Source of the DNA: Hydrogenophilales bacterium
Lineage (GTDB): Bacteria; Pseudomonadota; Gammaproteobacteria; Burkholderiales; Thiobacillaceae
NCBI GenBank assembly: GCA_024636675.1
Contig: JAGXGM010000037.1
Span: 1-64,000 of the forward strand
DNA: 64,000 nt
Direction: 5' to 3'
The translations under genes were made by a program, and so were the position numbers. Shown in pieces: positions 54,900 through 64,000 of this stretch; position 1 is the stretch's first letter, and the number at the start of each line of letters is the position of its first letter. The notes under the pieces were generated by a model that searched no databases, was not told the DNA's origin, and saw nothing but the letters and a program-made list of their open reading frames with translations.

Positions 54900-57638
54900 A
54901 TGGAACTCGCCAAATCCTTCGAACCGGCTGATATCGAAAAACGCTGGTACGCCCAGTGGGAAAGCGCCGGCTACTTCAAGGCGGGGGATGCGCCCGACGC
55001 CGATGCCTACTGCATCATGCTGCCGCCACCCAACGTCACCGGCACCCTGCACATGGGGCACGCCTTCCAGCACACCCTGATGGACGCGCTCACCCGCTAT
55101 CACCGCATGGCGGGCGACAACACGCTGTGGCAACCGGGCACCGACCACGCCGGCATCGCCACCCAGATCGTGGTCGAGCGCCAGCTCGACATGCAGGGCG
55201 TGTCGCGCCACGACCTCGGCCGCGAGAAATTTCTCGGAAAGGTGTGGGAGTGGAAGGAGCACTCCGGCTCCACCATCACCCAGCAGATGCGCCGCCTCGG
55301 CACCAGCCCGGACTGGAGCCGCGAGCGCTTCACCATGGACGAGGGCCTGTCGAAGTCCGTCACCGAAGTCTTCGTGCGGCTCTACCGCGAAGGCCTCATC
55401 TACCGCGGCAAGCGGCTGGTGAACTGGGACCCGGTGCTTGGCACCGCAGTGTCCGACCTCGAAGTGGTGAGCACCGAGGAAGACGGCTTCATGTGGGAGA
55501 TCAACTATCCGCTTGAAGACGGCTCGGGCTTTCTCACCGTCGCCACCACCCGCCCGGAAACCCTGCTCGGCGACAGCGCCGTTGCGGTGCATCCGGAGGA
55601 CGAGCGCTACGCGCATCTCATCGGCAAACAGGTCCGTCTGCCGATCGCCGAGCGCAGCATCCCCATCATTGCCGACGACTACGTCGACCGTGAATTCGGC
55701 ACCGGCGTGGTCAAAATCACCCCGGCGCACGACTTCAACGACTGGCTGGTGGGGCAGCGCCACAAGCTGGTGGCCATCAGCGTGCTGACGCTCGACGCCA
55801 AAATGAACGAGTTGTGCCCCACCGAATACCAGGGACTCGACCGCTACGACGCGCGGCAGAAGCTGCTCGACGCGCTGCATGAGAAGAGCCTCTTGGTGTC
55901 GGCCAAGCCGCACAAGCTGATGATCCCGCGCGGCGACCGCACCCACGCGGCGATCGAGCCGATGCTCACCGACCAGTGGTTCATGAGCATGGAAGGCCTG
56001 GCCCGGCAGGGGCTGGCCGCGGTCGACTCGGGCGAACTGAAATTCGTGCCGGAGAACTGGACCACCACCTACCGCCAGTGGCTGGAAAACATCCAGGACT
56101 GGTGCATCTCGCGCCAGCTTTGGTGGGGCCACCGCATCCCGGCGTGGTACGACGCCGATGGCAATTTCTACGTCGCCTACACCGAAGAAGAGGCGAAGAA
56201 GCAGGCCGGCGGCCGCGAGCTGACGCAGGACAACGACGTCCTCGACACCTGGTTCTCTTCCGCGCTGTGGCCCTTCTCGACGCTGGGCTGGCCGGAGAAA
56301 ACGCCCGAACTCGAACGCTTCCTGCCGACCTCGGTGCTGGTCACCGGCTTCGACATCATCTTCTTCTGGGTCGCGCGCATGGTGATGATGTCGCTGCACC
56401 TCACCGGCAAGGTTCCGTTCCGCGAGGTGTACGTGACCGGCCTGGTGCGCGACTCCGAAGGCCAGAAGATGAGCAAGTCGAAAGGCAACGTGCTCGACCC
56501 GATCGATCTCATCGACGGCATCGCGGTCGACGACCTGGTCGCCAAGCGCACCACCGGACTGATGGACCCGAGGAAAGCGCCGGGCATCGAGAAGCGTACC
56601 CGCCGCGAATTTCCGGACGGCATCGCCGCATTCGGCACCGATGCCCTGCGCTTCACTTTCGCCAGCCTGGCCACGCACGGCCGCGACATCAAGTTCGACC
56701 TGCAGCGCGCCGAGGGCTACCGCAACTTCTGCAACAAGCTGTGGAACGCCACCCGCTTTGCGCTGATGAACCTGGAAGGCCACGACTGCGGCCAGGACGC
56801 CAGCCTGCCGATGGAATTCTCCGACGCCGACCGCTGGATCGCCGCGCGCCTGCAGCAGGCCGTCGGCGAAGTGCACGCGGCGTTTGCCGCCTACCGCTTC
56901 GACCAGGCCGCCCGCGGAATCTACGAATTCGTGTGGGACGAATACTGCGACTGGTATCTGGAACTCGCCAAGGTGCAACTGAACAACGGCACCCCGGAGC
57001 AGCAGCGCGCCACCCGCCGCACGCTGGCAACGATGCTGGAAGCCACGCTGCGCCTCGCCCACCCCATCATTCCCTTTATCACCGAGGAGTTGTGGCAAAA
57101 GGTCGCCCCGCTGGCCGGCGTCGCCGGCGACAGCATCATGCTCGCCCCCTACCCGCAGGTCGACGAAGCGCAGCGCCACCCAGACAGCGTCGCGCGCATC
57201 CAGTTGCTGAAAGAACTGGTCAACGCCTGCCGTACCCTGCGCGGCGAAATGAGCCTGTCGCCCGCCCAGCGCGTACCGCTGGTGATTGAGGGCAACGCCG
57301 GCGTGATCAACGCGCTGGCGCCCTACATCGTCGCGCTCGGCAAGCTTTCCGATGTCAGTGCCGTGTCCGTGCTGCCGGAAGCGGACGCCCCGGTCGCCCT
57401 GGTCGGCGACATGCGGATGATGCTGGTGGTGGAAATCGACAAGGACGCGGAGCGCGCCCGGCTCGCCAAGGAAATCGCCCGCATCCAGAACGAAATCGTC
57501 AAGGCACAAGGCAAGCTGGCCAATTCCAGCTTTATCGACCGAGCACCCGCTGCCGTGGTGCAGCAGGAGCAGGCGCGGCTGGCCGACTTTGCCGCCATGC
57601 TGCAGAAGCTGGAGGCGCAGCACGCGCGTCTGGGCTGA
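54900..57638 (+). CDS. valS: Valyl-tRNA synthetase
   Basis: [47 protein letters not shown]. Confidence 0.99.
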   Translation: MELAKSFEPADIEKRWYAQWESAGYFKAGDAPDADAYCIMLPPPNVTGTLHMGHAFQHTLMDALTRYHRMAGDNTLWQPGTDHAGIATQIVVERQLDMQGVSRHDLGREKFLGKVWEWKEHSGSTITQQMRRLGTSPDWSRERFTMDEGLSKSVTEVFVRLYREGLIYRGKRLVNWDPVLGTAVSDLEVVSTEEDGFMWEINYPLEDGSGFLTVATTRPETLLGDSAVAVHPEDERYAHLIGKQVRLPIAERSIPIIADDYVDREFGTGVVKITPAHDFNDWLVGQRHKLVAISVLTLDAKMNELCPTEYQGLDRYDARQKLLDALHEKSLLVSAKPHKLMIPRGDRTHAAIEPMLTDQWFMSMEGLARQGLAAVDSGELKFVPENWTTTYRQWLENIQDWCISRQLWWGHRIPAWYDADGNFYVAYTEEEAKKQAGGRELTQDNDVLDTWFSSALWPFSTLGWPEKTPELERFLPTSVLVTGFDIIFFWVARMVMMSLHLTGKVPFREVYVTGLVRDSEGQKMSKSKGNVLDPIDLIDGIAVDDLVAKRTTGLMDPRKAPGIEKRTRREFPDGIAAFGTDALRFTFASLATHGRDIKFDLQRAEGYRNFCNKLWNATRFALMNLEGHDCGQDASLPMEFSDADRWIAARLQQAVGEVHAAFAAYRFDQAARGIYEFVWDEYCDWYLELAKVQLNNGTPEQQRATRRTLATMLEATLRLAHPIIPFITEELWQKVAPLAGVAGDSIMLAPYPQVDEAQRHPDSVARIQLLKELVNACRTLRGEMSLSPAQRVPLVIEGNAGVINALAPYIVALGKLSDVSAVSVLPEADAPVALVGDMRMMLVVEIDKDAERARLAKEIARIQNEIVKAQGKLANSSFIDRAPAAVVQQEQARLADFAAMLQKLEAQHARLG

Positions 57639-57789
57639 TGCGGCAGTCACCGCGCCAGCCCCCTCAACGCACCGCAAAATAAGAACGCGCGCGTCCAGGC
57701 CGCATGGCCTAGCCGGCCGGCTTCACCCGTCACCCCGGCGAGCGGCCGCAGAAGCTCTGCAATCAGGTGTCTGGCAAATTTCCCGCCAC

Positions 57790-57821
57790 AAAAAAGCGTG
57801 GGCGGTCACCCGCCCACGCTT
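57790..57821 (-). terminator. Intrinsic terminator of the spy-like gene
   Basis: AAGCGTGGGCGG-tcac-CCGCCCACGCTT perfect 12-bp stem, A6 on + strand (T6 on -). Confidence 0.85.
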
Positions 57822-57842
57822 GATTGACTACTGCCCGATCAC

Positions 57843-58361
57843 TCAGGATTGATGGTCATGCTTGCCGTCATGCTTGCCACCGTGACCCCCATGGTGGCGA
57901 GGCGCCGCCTCGGCGTCGAACACAGCCTGCTGTTCGGGGGTCAACTGGGCATAGAAGGCCTTGGTCGCCTGGGCATGCTCAAGCATCCTGGCGCGGCGCA
58001 CCTCCGACATGGCAAGCATCTTGTCCAGGCGTTGCGGCGTAGTCAGCTTTTCGAACTCGCCTCGCATGGCATGCCTGTCCATACCCTGAGGCATCCCCGG
58101 CTGACGGGGGCTGGCAAAGCTGTCCCATGCAGCCATTTGCGCAGGCGTGAGCTTGAGCTTCTCCTTCAGTCCAGCCAGATGCGCGACGCGACTTTCCGCC
58201 CGATTGCCGTGGGCTTTCTGACCGTGGCCGGCTTCGCAGCCTGCCTTGCTTGCGGCACCACCGGCCGGCATCGCAAAAGACGATGCTGCCAGAATGCCAC
58301 TGCCCGCGATCAAGCCCGCCATCAGTGCACGTTTGGCAACAGAAGCTTGGAGCAATTTCAT
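57843..58361 (-). CDS. Spy/CpxP-like periplasmic LTXXQ protein with His-rich tail
   Basis: Signal peptide; LKEKLKLTPAQMAAWDSF, FYAQLTPEQQAVFDAE; HHGGHGGKHDGKHDHQS. Confidence 0.88.
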   Translation of the reverse strand: MKLLQASVAKRALMAGLIAGSGILAASSFAMPAGGAASKAGCEAGHGQKAHGNRAESRVAHLAGLKEKLKLTPAQMAAWDSFASPRQPGMPQGMDRHAMRGEFEKLTTPQRLDKMLAMSEVRRARMLEHAQATKAFYAQLTPEQQAVFDAEAAPRHHGGHGGKHDGKHDHQS

Positions 58362-58962
58362 TGATATCTCCTTCAGAGAGGTTGTCGGAACTGCCGGCCC
58401 AGAACGGGTTCGGCATGAAACGTATTCTGGGGCGGTGACGTATCCCGGGGATGTCGGGCAGCCGCGAAAATGTAAGGTGTTGTAACCGAATGTAACCCGT
58501 GCACCGGCAAAAAGCATCGACGCGGCTTGAGGCCTGGCTCCGGAATCATGTGGTCACCATGGACACACGTAATCCGGCCAAATCGGTGCCTGCAAGCCTA
58601 TCCTGTCTCTCTTAGAGGACAGGAAATATCCATTCTTTACAAAGAGTTGCTGGTACAGCCCTGTTTTGTGTCGCCTTCGGACGACGAAGCTGAAGCCGCC
58701 CGCCAACGCCCATGACGCTCAAGGCCATGAAAAACAAAGAAAAAGAGTTCTGGCATGGGATGTGCTGCAGCAGGAGCGATATATCGAAAGTGAATCCCGG
58801 CGCCGCCGGCCGGGCGGCGGCAAGCGCCAACCGCCCGGCGCGCAGACGTCCTTGCGGGCGCCCGCTCGCCGCGAGGTGTGCAGGGCTGGTTCCGGGTGGG
58901 CACCTTGGACAACCGGGAACGCACTTGATCAACAACTGACTGTTTTATATAAGGAAAAACAC

Positions 58963-59967
58963 ATGTTGGCGAACATCGCTGCACACACCGAAAAGACGCC
59001 CGTGGATTTATACCGGCATGATGCAGGCGTAATGAAGCGTTCATGGAAAGACAGCATCCACCAGCAGCGCGAGGAACTGGCGCGCATGCTGCGGGAACCG
59101 CTGGGGCACCTGGCCGAGCGATGCGCACCGGCATGGGGCGATTGTGATGCGCTGGATGCGATCCTCGCGGAGAACTTCCCCGGCATTCCGCATTGCTCGG
59201 TCCTGTACTGCGTGGATGTGGACGGGATACAGGTCTGCAACAACGTCGGCCCTTCAGGAATCGAGCCCGACCATTTCGGACATGATCGCTCGCAGCGCCC
59301 GTACATGCAGGAAGCGGTGCCGGCCTGGGGCTTTCTGCTCTCCGATGCCTACATCGGGCAGAGCGAACACCGGCCTTCGCTCACCGCGCTCCAGGTGGTG
59401 CACCGGGATTCGATGGTAGTGGGCTATCTCGGCGCCAACTTCGACTTGCGCAATCTGCCGGTGACGTCCGAACTCTACGAAGAGCCGGACAACTGGCGCC
59501 AGGTGAAGGGCGATCCGGCGATCCGCGGCACGGTGTTTCAGCAAAGCCGGGTGGAAAGCCCGATGGACGGCGATCTGGAGCCGGCGCTGTCCATCCTGGA
59601 GGAACTGCTGATGGAGCGCGGCGTGTTTCAATGCCAGATCCATTTCTCCAGCAGCCTGGCCACCATCTGGACATTGGACGATCCCTTCCGTTACCGCATC
59701 CTGGATCACGAAACCCTGAGCGATCCGGACATCTGCCTGATCTATCCGCCACGCACCTATCCGCCCGATGCTGCGATCGCGCCAGGCGAAATCGGCCGCA
59801 TCCTGAAGACCCTGCAGGCCTTGCGCCTGAGCGACCCGACGATCTACCTGCGCGTCGCGTCGATCAACATTTTCAACGGCATGGTAAGCGTGACCTTTTC
59901 CTGCGATGGCTCGCACTACATGCCGCACGACGAGTTTCTGACCAAGGACACGTCTTTCTGGTTCTGA
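58963..59967 (+). CDS. PDC/Cache-like sensor-domain protein, apparently soluble
   Basis: DVDGIQVCNNVGPSGIEPDHFGHDRSQRPYMQEAVPAWGFLLSDAYIGQSEHRPSLTALQVVHRDSMVVGYLGANFDL; SD AAGGAAA before ATG 58963. Confidence 0.75.
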   Translation: MLANIAAHTEKTPVDLYRHDAGVMKRSWKDSIHQQREELARMLREPLGHLAERCAPAWGDCDALDAILAENFPGIPHCSVLYCVDVDGIQVCNNVGPSGIEPDHFGHDRSQRPYMQEAVPAWGFLLSDAYIGQSEHRPSLTALQVVHRDSMVVGYLGANFDLRNLPVTSELYEEPDNWRQVKGDPAIRGTVFQQSRVESPMDGDLEPALSILEELLMERGVFQCQIHFSSSLATIWTLDDPFRYRILDHETLSDPDICLIYPPRTYPPDAAIAPGEIGRILKTLQALRLSDPTIYLRVASINIFNGMVSVTFSCDGSHYMPHDEFLTKDTSFWF

Positions 59968-60086
59968 ACCAACCGGGACACGGAATTTGGCAAGCCTGTT
60001 TCACGTTCATGGTCAGCGTGAGAATTGATGACTAACTTGAATAGTCTGGATACGGCACGTTTCTTTTCGTGGCAGGAGAATGGGCG

Positions 60087-60389
60087 ATGACCAAATTGGA
60101 TCAACTGGTGCAGCAACATATACTCGAGCACGAAACCCGCCTGAAACATGTGGATGAATTGCTCGAACGCGCCCGGAACGGCATTACCCAAGCGGGAGGG
60201 CGCGAGACGGATGAACCATTGGCCGGCCTGATGCAGGAGCGCGACACGCTTTCCAGGCGCGTCGAGGAATTCAAACTCAAGCCCCCCGGTCAGTGGTCAA
60301 AAGAAGAATTCGAAAAAACAGGGCCCATGGTTATTTGGGATACGCTGGCCCAGCAACTTGAAAAAATGATCGAGCGGATGGAACGCTGA
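60087..60389 (+). CDS. Small predicted coiled-coil hypothetical protein
   Basis: MTKLDQLVQQHILEHETRLKHVDELLERARNG; 101 aa, charged helices. Confidence 0.7.
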   Translation: MTKLDQLVQQHILEHETRLKHVDELLERARNGITQAGGRETDEPLAGLMQERDTLSRRVEEFKLKPPGQWSKEEFEKTGPMVIWDTLAQQLEKMIERMER

Positions 60390-60456
60390 GTGCCTGTTTA
60401 AGCGTTCTTTCAAGGGGGCATCTATCCGGCCGGGGCTGACCCAAACGATGGCCGCA

Positions 60457-60990
60457 TCAACGCACGGGCCGGGTGTGCTGCGTTCTCAGGAACGCCTGTC
60501 TGTCGAACCCAAGCGCATCGGCCCGCGCCAGCAACTTTTCCAGCGTCGCCTCATCGAGATCCGGCTCCCGTGCCAGAATCCAGGCGTATTTGCGCTCCGG
60601 CTCGCCAACCAGCACCCAGCGGTAATCCGGATCGAGTTGCAGGATCCAGTAGTCGCCATAGAACGGCCAGAAAAAGCTCACCCGCAGCTTTGCACCATTG
60701 CTGCCCTCAACCACCTTGGCGACCCCTTCGACCTGTTCCAGCGTGCCATCCGCCGTGCGGCACTGATTCACCACCGACACATCCTTTCCATCCGGACGAT
60801 ACGTCGCCCGGCTATCCGAAACGCACATCGCCTGAAAGCGGTTGGGCAATCGGGCGATTTCGTACCAGGTGCCGTAATAACGGCTCAGGTCAACGGCCTC
60901 GACAGTCGGAAGCGGCTGCGAAGAGGGGGTTGCGCAGGCTGCCAGTGCAGCCGCAACAAGAATGGCGCCGAGGTAAGAAACAGGTTTCAT
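60457..60990 (-). CDS. blc: Outer membrane lipocalin (Blc-like)
   Basis: Lipobox ALAACATP; VDLSRYYGTWYEIARLPNRFQ, YWILQLDPDYRWVLVGEPERKYAWILAREP. Confidence 0.93.
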   Translation of the reverse strand: MKPVSYLGAILVAAALAACATPSSQPLPTVEAVDLSRYYGTWYEIARLPNRFQAMCVSDSRATYRPDGKDVSVVNQCRTADGTLEQVEGVAKVVEGSNGAKLRVSFFWPFYGDYWILQLDPDYRWVLVGEPERKYAWILAREPDLDEATLEKLLARADALGFDRQAFLRTQHTRPVR

Positions 60991-61042
60991 GATCGGGTTC
61001 GGCATGGGGGAAGTGGGAAGGTGTCCGGGCTGGCCCGCATAA

Positions 61043-61435
61043 TCATGCAGCGCTGGTCCTGTCAGGCGGCACCGGTTCATATGGTGGACGCTTGCCGAAG
61101 CCATACGCGATCGGCAGCACGAGCGTCATCGTCAGCAGCGGCACCCAGTAAACGGTGGCGTCGCGGTAGCCATCGTAGTTCAGGAAACGCTCGTCGACCA
61201 CCACCGCCAGGGTAACGCCCAGCAGGATCAGTCCGGACGCAAGCAGCCACGGGCCGCGCAGGCTTGTGCTGAGCATGCCGTAGACCACGAAGGGCGTCAG
61301 TACCGCTGACAGTGCGATGGCATCGACCGTGTAGCCCACGGAGTAGAAAGGCACCAATGCGGCGATGGCCGCGGCTGCGCATCCGAGCAGGATGATGAAG
61401 TAGGCCGCAAAGCGGTAATTCCGGATGGTCACCAT
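61043..61435 (-). CDS. Small multi-TM membrane protein
   Basis: MVTIRNYRFAAYFIILLGCAAAAIAALVPFYSVGYTVDAIALSAVLTPFVVYGM. Confidence 0.75.
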   Translation of the reverse strand: MVTIRNYRFAAYFIILLGCAAAAIAALVPFYSVGYTVDAIALSAVLTPFVVYGMLSTSLRGPWLLASGLILLGVTLAVVVDERFLNYDGYRDATVYWVPLLTMTLVLPIAYGFGKRPPYEPVPPDRTSAA

Positions 61436-61689
61436 GGCATTCCTCCTTGGGGGGTGATGCTCAAGTATAGGCAAGCTGGTTTCGCCCTGGTCTGTTCGAG
61501 CGGAATCGGCACCCGGGCTTTGGTCCGGCACTTCACCCCCCGGCAACGCCGACTTGAAATTGGTCTACATTGCGAAGAGGCACAGGTCTTGCCGCGTGTT
61601 GACGGGCATTGAGTCCCGACAGGTAAAGCCGGATTGCACAAACAGGTGCCCGCCAGGCACACCTCACACACCAGAAAGGAGCGATCGAC

Positions 61690-62145
61690 ATGAAAATCCA
61701 CACACGCAGCCGGAACCCGTCCGGAAGCATGATGTCCCCCCTCGATGCATGCCTCACCGAAGCGGATAACCCATCCCGCAGGACCGTGCTGCGCGGCGCG
61801 CTGGCCGCCGGGTGCAGCCTGCTGGTCCCGGCCGCCTTGCTCGGCTGCGACCGCGAAACCCAGACCGACACCGCCCCGTTCACCCCGGACGATACAACCG
61901 GCACCGCCCCGATGACCCCCGCCCCCGGAACAGCCGAGTCGACCAGCCCGGCGCCCGGCACCGGGTCAACCACCACATCGGGAGCAGGGAAAGTGTCGCA
62001 GGCAAGCGTGCAATACCAGGATCAACCGAAGGGCGATCAGTCGTGTGCCAATTGCATACACTTCGTTGCGCCGAACGCCTGCGCAGTGGTCGAGGGCGTC
62101 GTCCGTCCCGAGGGATGGTGCGTCATTTGGGTCGGAGAGACGTAA
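61690..62145 (+). CDS. High-potential iron-sulfur protein (HiPIP)
   Basis: Tat-like SRRTVLRGALAAG; CANCIHFVAPNACAVVEGVVRPEGWCVIW four-Cys pattern. Confidence 0.88.
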   Translation: MKIHTRSRNPSGSMMSPLDACLTEADNPSRRTVLRGALAAGCSLLVPAALLGCDRETQTDTAPFTPDDTTGTAPMTPAPGTAESTSPAPGTGSTTTSGAGKVSQASVQYQDQPKGDQSCANCIHFVAPNACAVVEGVVRPEGWCVIWVGET

Positions 62146-62153
62146 ATCGCAAC

Positions 62154-62184
62154 AAAGGCCCGGGCAAATATCCACCCGGGCTTT
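62154..62184 (+). terminator. Possible terminator of the HiPIP gene
   Basis: AAAGgCCCGGG...CCCGGGCTTT with one bulge; weak T-tract. Confidence 0.4.
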
Positions 62185-62238
62185 CGCCCAGCGCTCAGCG
62201 CTTGATGAAGCTGCGATCCGCCTGTTGCCTTTTCCCGA

Positions 62239-62697
62239 TCACTGATAGATCCGCCCATCGTGCCGGATCCAGCCTGCGGGGTGGCGGCCCTGCGGGTCGT
62301 GATGCGTCCAGTGAATCACGCCGCCTTTCGGGTTCCATTCATACTCGCCGTAAAACGCCACCGTGTCTCCCGCGCGCAGACCGCCGATGCGCGGCGCCAG
62401 ATCGATATTGTGCGATATCAACAGCGTACGCCCGGAAGCCAGCCGTACGATGAAGCGTTGATGCCGGCTGCCATTGTTATCGTCTGCCAGGATTTTCACT
62501 ACCGTCCCCTGCCCTTCAATCTGATGGTTGCCGAGGCGATTGTCGAAGGCGTGTTCGATGGCGGCATCGCTGCTGTCACGCGCCGCAAGCGACATGCCGG
62601 TAGGTAGGGCCTTTCGATCCTCCGAGGTGTCGGGACCCAGGCTGAGGGCGAAATAAGCAGCAGCGGCGAGCGCGGCGATCAGCAGGAGCGGCTTCAT
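62239..62697 (-). CDS. DUF3465-like exported protein
   Basis: VVKILADDNNGSRHQRFIVRLASGRTLLISHNIDLAPRI...DTVAFYGEYEWNPKGGVIHWTHHDPQGRHPAGWI. Confidence 0.85.
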   Translation of the reverse strand: MKPLLLIAALAAAAYFALSLGPDTSEDRKALPTGMSLAARDSSDAAIEHAFDNRLGNHQIEGQGTVVKILADDNNGSRHQRFIVRLASGRTLLISHNIDLAPRIGGLRAGDTVAFYGEYEWNPKGGVIHWTHHDPQGRHPAGWIRHDGRIYQ

Positions 62698-63045
62698 CGG
62701 GTCGGCGACGCTGGCGCGTCAGCTTTCAAGCAATGCATGGGCATGTATTCCAGGTAAAAGTCATTCCTCGCTGCCCCGGCAACAAGGCGGCGCGGAAACG
62801 AAAAACAGCGCACATGCTGCCCTTTTGAGCCCCGCTCAGCGCAACGGCTGCGCCGCGCCGCGTGCAGATTACAACGAAAGCCTCCCGAACGCCTCGTTCA
62901 AGCCCCCTCCGGTACCGCATCCCCCGCCCCGAAATCTCAGGTAATTCCCGGTCTTGATCAGGGGGAAGCCAGCAACCGCAGGAAGGAACGAACTGATATG
63001 CTGCAGCCACAATTACACAACAAATAATCCTTGGAGGAGCGCTGA

Positions 63046-64000
63046 ATGGGCAAGGAAACCTTTCTCGCACGGCAACCCATTGTCGATGCCGACCATCGCC
63101 TGTTCGCCTACGAGCTTCTGTTCAGGCAATCGATGGCTTCCGTATCGGCTAACGTCACCAGCCAGTTGCAGGCCGGCGTCGAGGTTATCAGCAATACCCT
63201 TTGTCTTGGTCCCGAGTGGCTGCTGCACGGCAAACTCGCCTTTATCAATCTGGACGAAGCCACCTTGATGAGCGACTTCGTCTGCCTGCTCCCGCCCCAT
63301 CACGTTGTCTACGAGATTCTCGAGACCGTACCGGTCACGCCGGTGCTGATCGCCCGCCTCCGCGAACTCAGGCAGCTCGGCTACCGCTTCGCCCTGGATG
63401 ACTTCGTCTGCCTCGACGAGTACCGTCCGCTGCTGCCGATGGTCGACTTCGTCAAGCTCGACGTGCTCGAGCAGCCTCCCGAAAAGACCAAGGAGATCAT
63501 CGCGCACATCCAGCTCAACTTCACCGGCCAGTTCATCGCCGAAAAGGTCGAAACCCGCGAGATGTTCGACCTCTGCCGGAACTGCGGCATCCAGTATTTC
63601 CAGGGCTATTATTTCGCCCATCCGGAGAACCTCTCCAGCAAGACCATCCAGCCGGGCCAGTTGGCGGTGCTCAAGCTGATGGACAAGGTTCGCAGCTGCG
63701 AAGACCTCGCCGAGATCGAAGAGCCATTGCGCCGCAATGCCGCCTTGACCCTGCGCCTGTTGCGTTACGCCAACTCCGCCGCCTCGGGCCTGCGGCAACC
63801 GGTCCACACCGTGCGTCAGGCCCTGACCCAGGTCGGACTGACGACGCTTTATCGCTGGCTGGCGCTGCTGCTGGTCACCGCCAACCCGACGCCGACCAAC
63901 GCCCTGGCGGCGCGAACCGCGGTGACGCGCGGGCGGCTGTGCGAGCTGCTCGCCCAATCCCGGCTTGACCGCCAGGCGCAGGACGAGCTGTTCATCACCG
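63046..64000 (+). CDS. EAL/HDOD (YuxH-like) signalling protein, C-terminus beyond window
   Basis: Open from ATG 63046 (SD TTGGAGGAG) to the window end; MGKETFLARQPIVDADHRLFAYELLFRQ..., YEILETV, LALDDF-like FALDDFVCLDEY, GYYFAHPE, then HDOD-like region. Missing from the ORF track because it has no stop in the window. Confidence 0.9.
   Translation, partial: MGKETFLARQPIVDADHRLFAYELLFRQSMASVSANVTSQLQAGVEVISNTLCLGPEWLLHGKLAFINLDEATLMSDFVCLLPPHHVVYEILETVPVTPVLIARLRELRQLGYRFALDDFVCLDEYRPLLPMVDFVKLDVLEQPPEKTKEIIAHIQLNFTGQFIAEKVETREMFDLCRNCGIQYFQGYYFAHPENLSSKTIQPGQLAVLKLMDKVRSCEDLAEIEEPLRRNAALTLRLLRYANSAASGLRQPVHTVRQALTQVGLTTLYRWLALLLVTANPTPTNALAARTAVTRGRLCELLAQSRLDRQAQDELFIT

Noticed and set aside
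54837-57677. 946-aa minus-strand ORF
   Set aside because: Antisense shadow of valS caused by high-GC codon bias; the plus strand has clear ValRS motifs.
58637-59134. 165-aa minus ORF
   Set aside because: Overlaps the start of the better-supported PDC-sensor gene on the other strand.

Overview
A dense, GC-rich chromosomal segment that looks betaproteobacterial, probably from a sulfur-oxidising Thiobacillus-like organism (inferred from gene content, not from a search). Most of it is conserved housekeeping DNA: an mla lipid-transport operon, cysS, ppiB/lpxH, metZ-purF-cvpA-dedD-folC-accD-trpA-trpB-trpF-truA, fimV-asd-leuB-leuD-leuC, der-bamB-yfgM-hisS-ispG-rodZ-pilW-rlmN-ndk, tilS-accA, slyD, lptFG/pepA/holC/valS. 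Accessory islands lie at about 27.5-35.2 kb and 57.7-64 kb. I saw no tRNA, rRNA, CRISPR array, transposase or prophage. The main points for a second look are: (1) a DsrC-family protein that keeps CysB but has lost the C-terminal CysA; (2) a terminator-like hairpin plus T7 inside the 5' coding part of lpxH, whose start appears to be CTG overlapping the ppiB stop; (3) a GalT-like protein that may be the sulfur-oxidation enzyme APS:phosphate adenylyltransferase; (4) a TolC-family gene inside the mla operon; (5) a GGDEF gene overlapping an orphan MinD/FlhG-like ATPase gene, convergent with an HDOD gene; (6) a predicted Tat-lipoprotein HiPIP on a low-complexity tether; (7) a perfect 20-bp palindrome between leuB and asd; (8) a decayed flavin-reductase pseudogene. 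No single clearly unprecedented multi-gene system could be demonstrated by reading alone.
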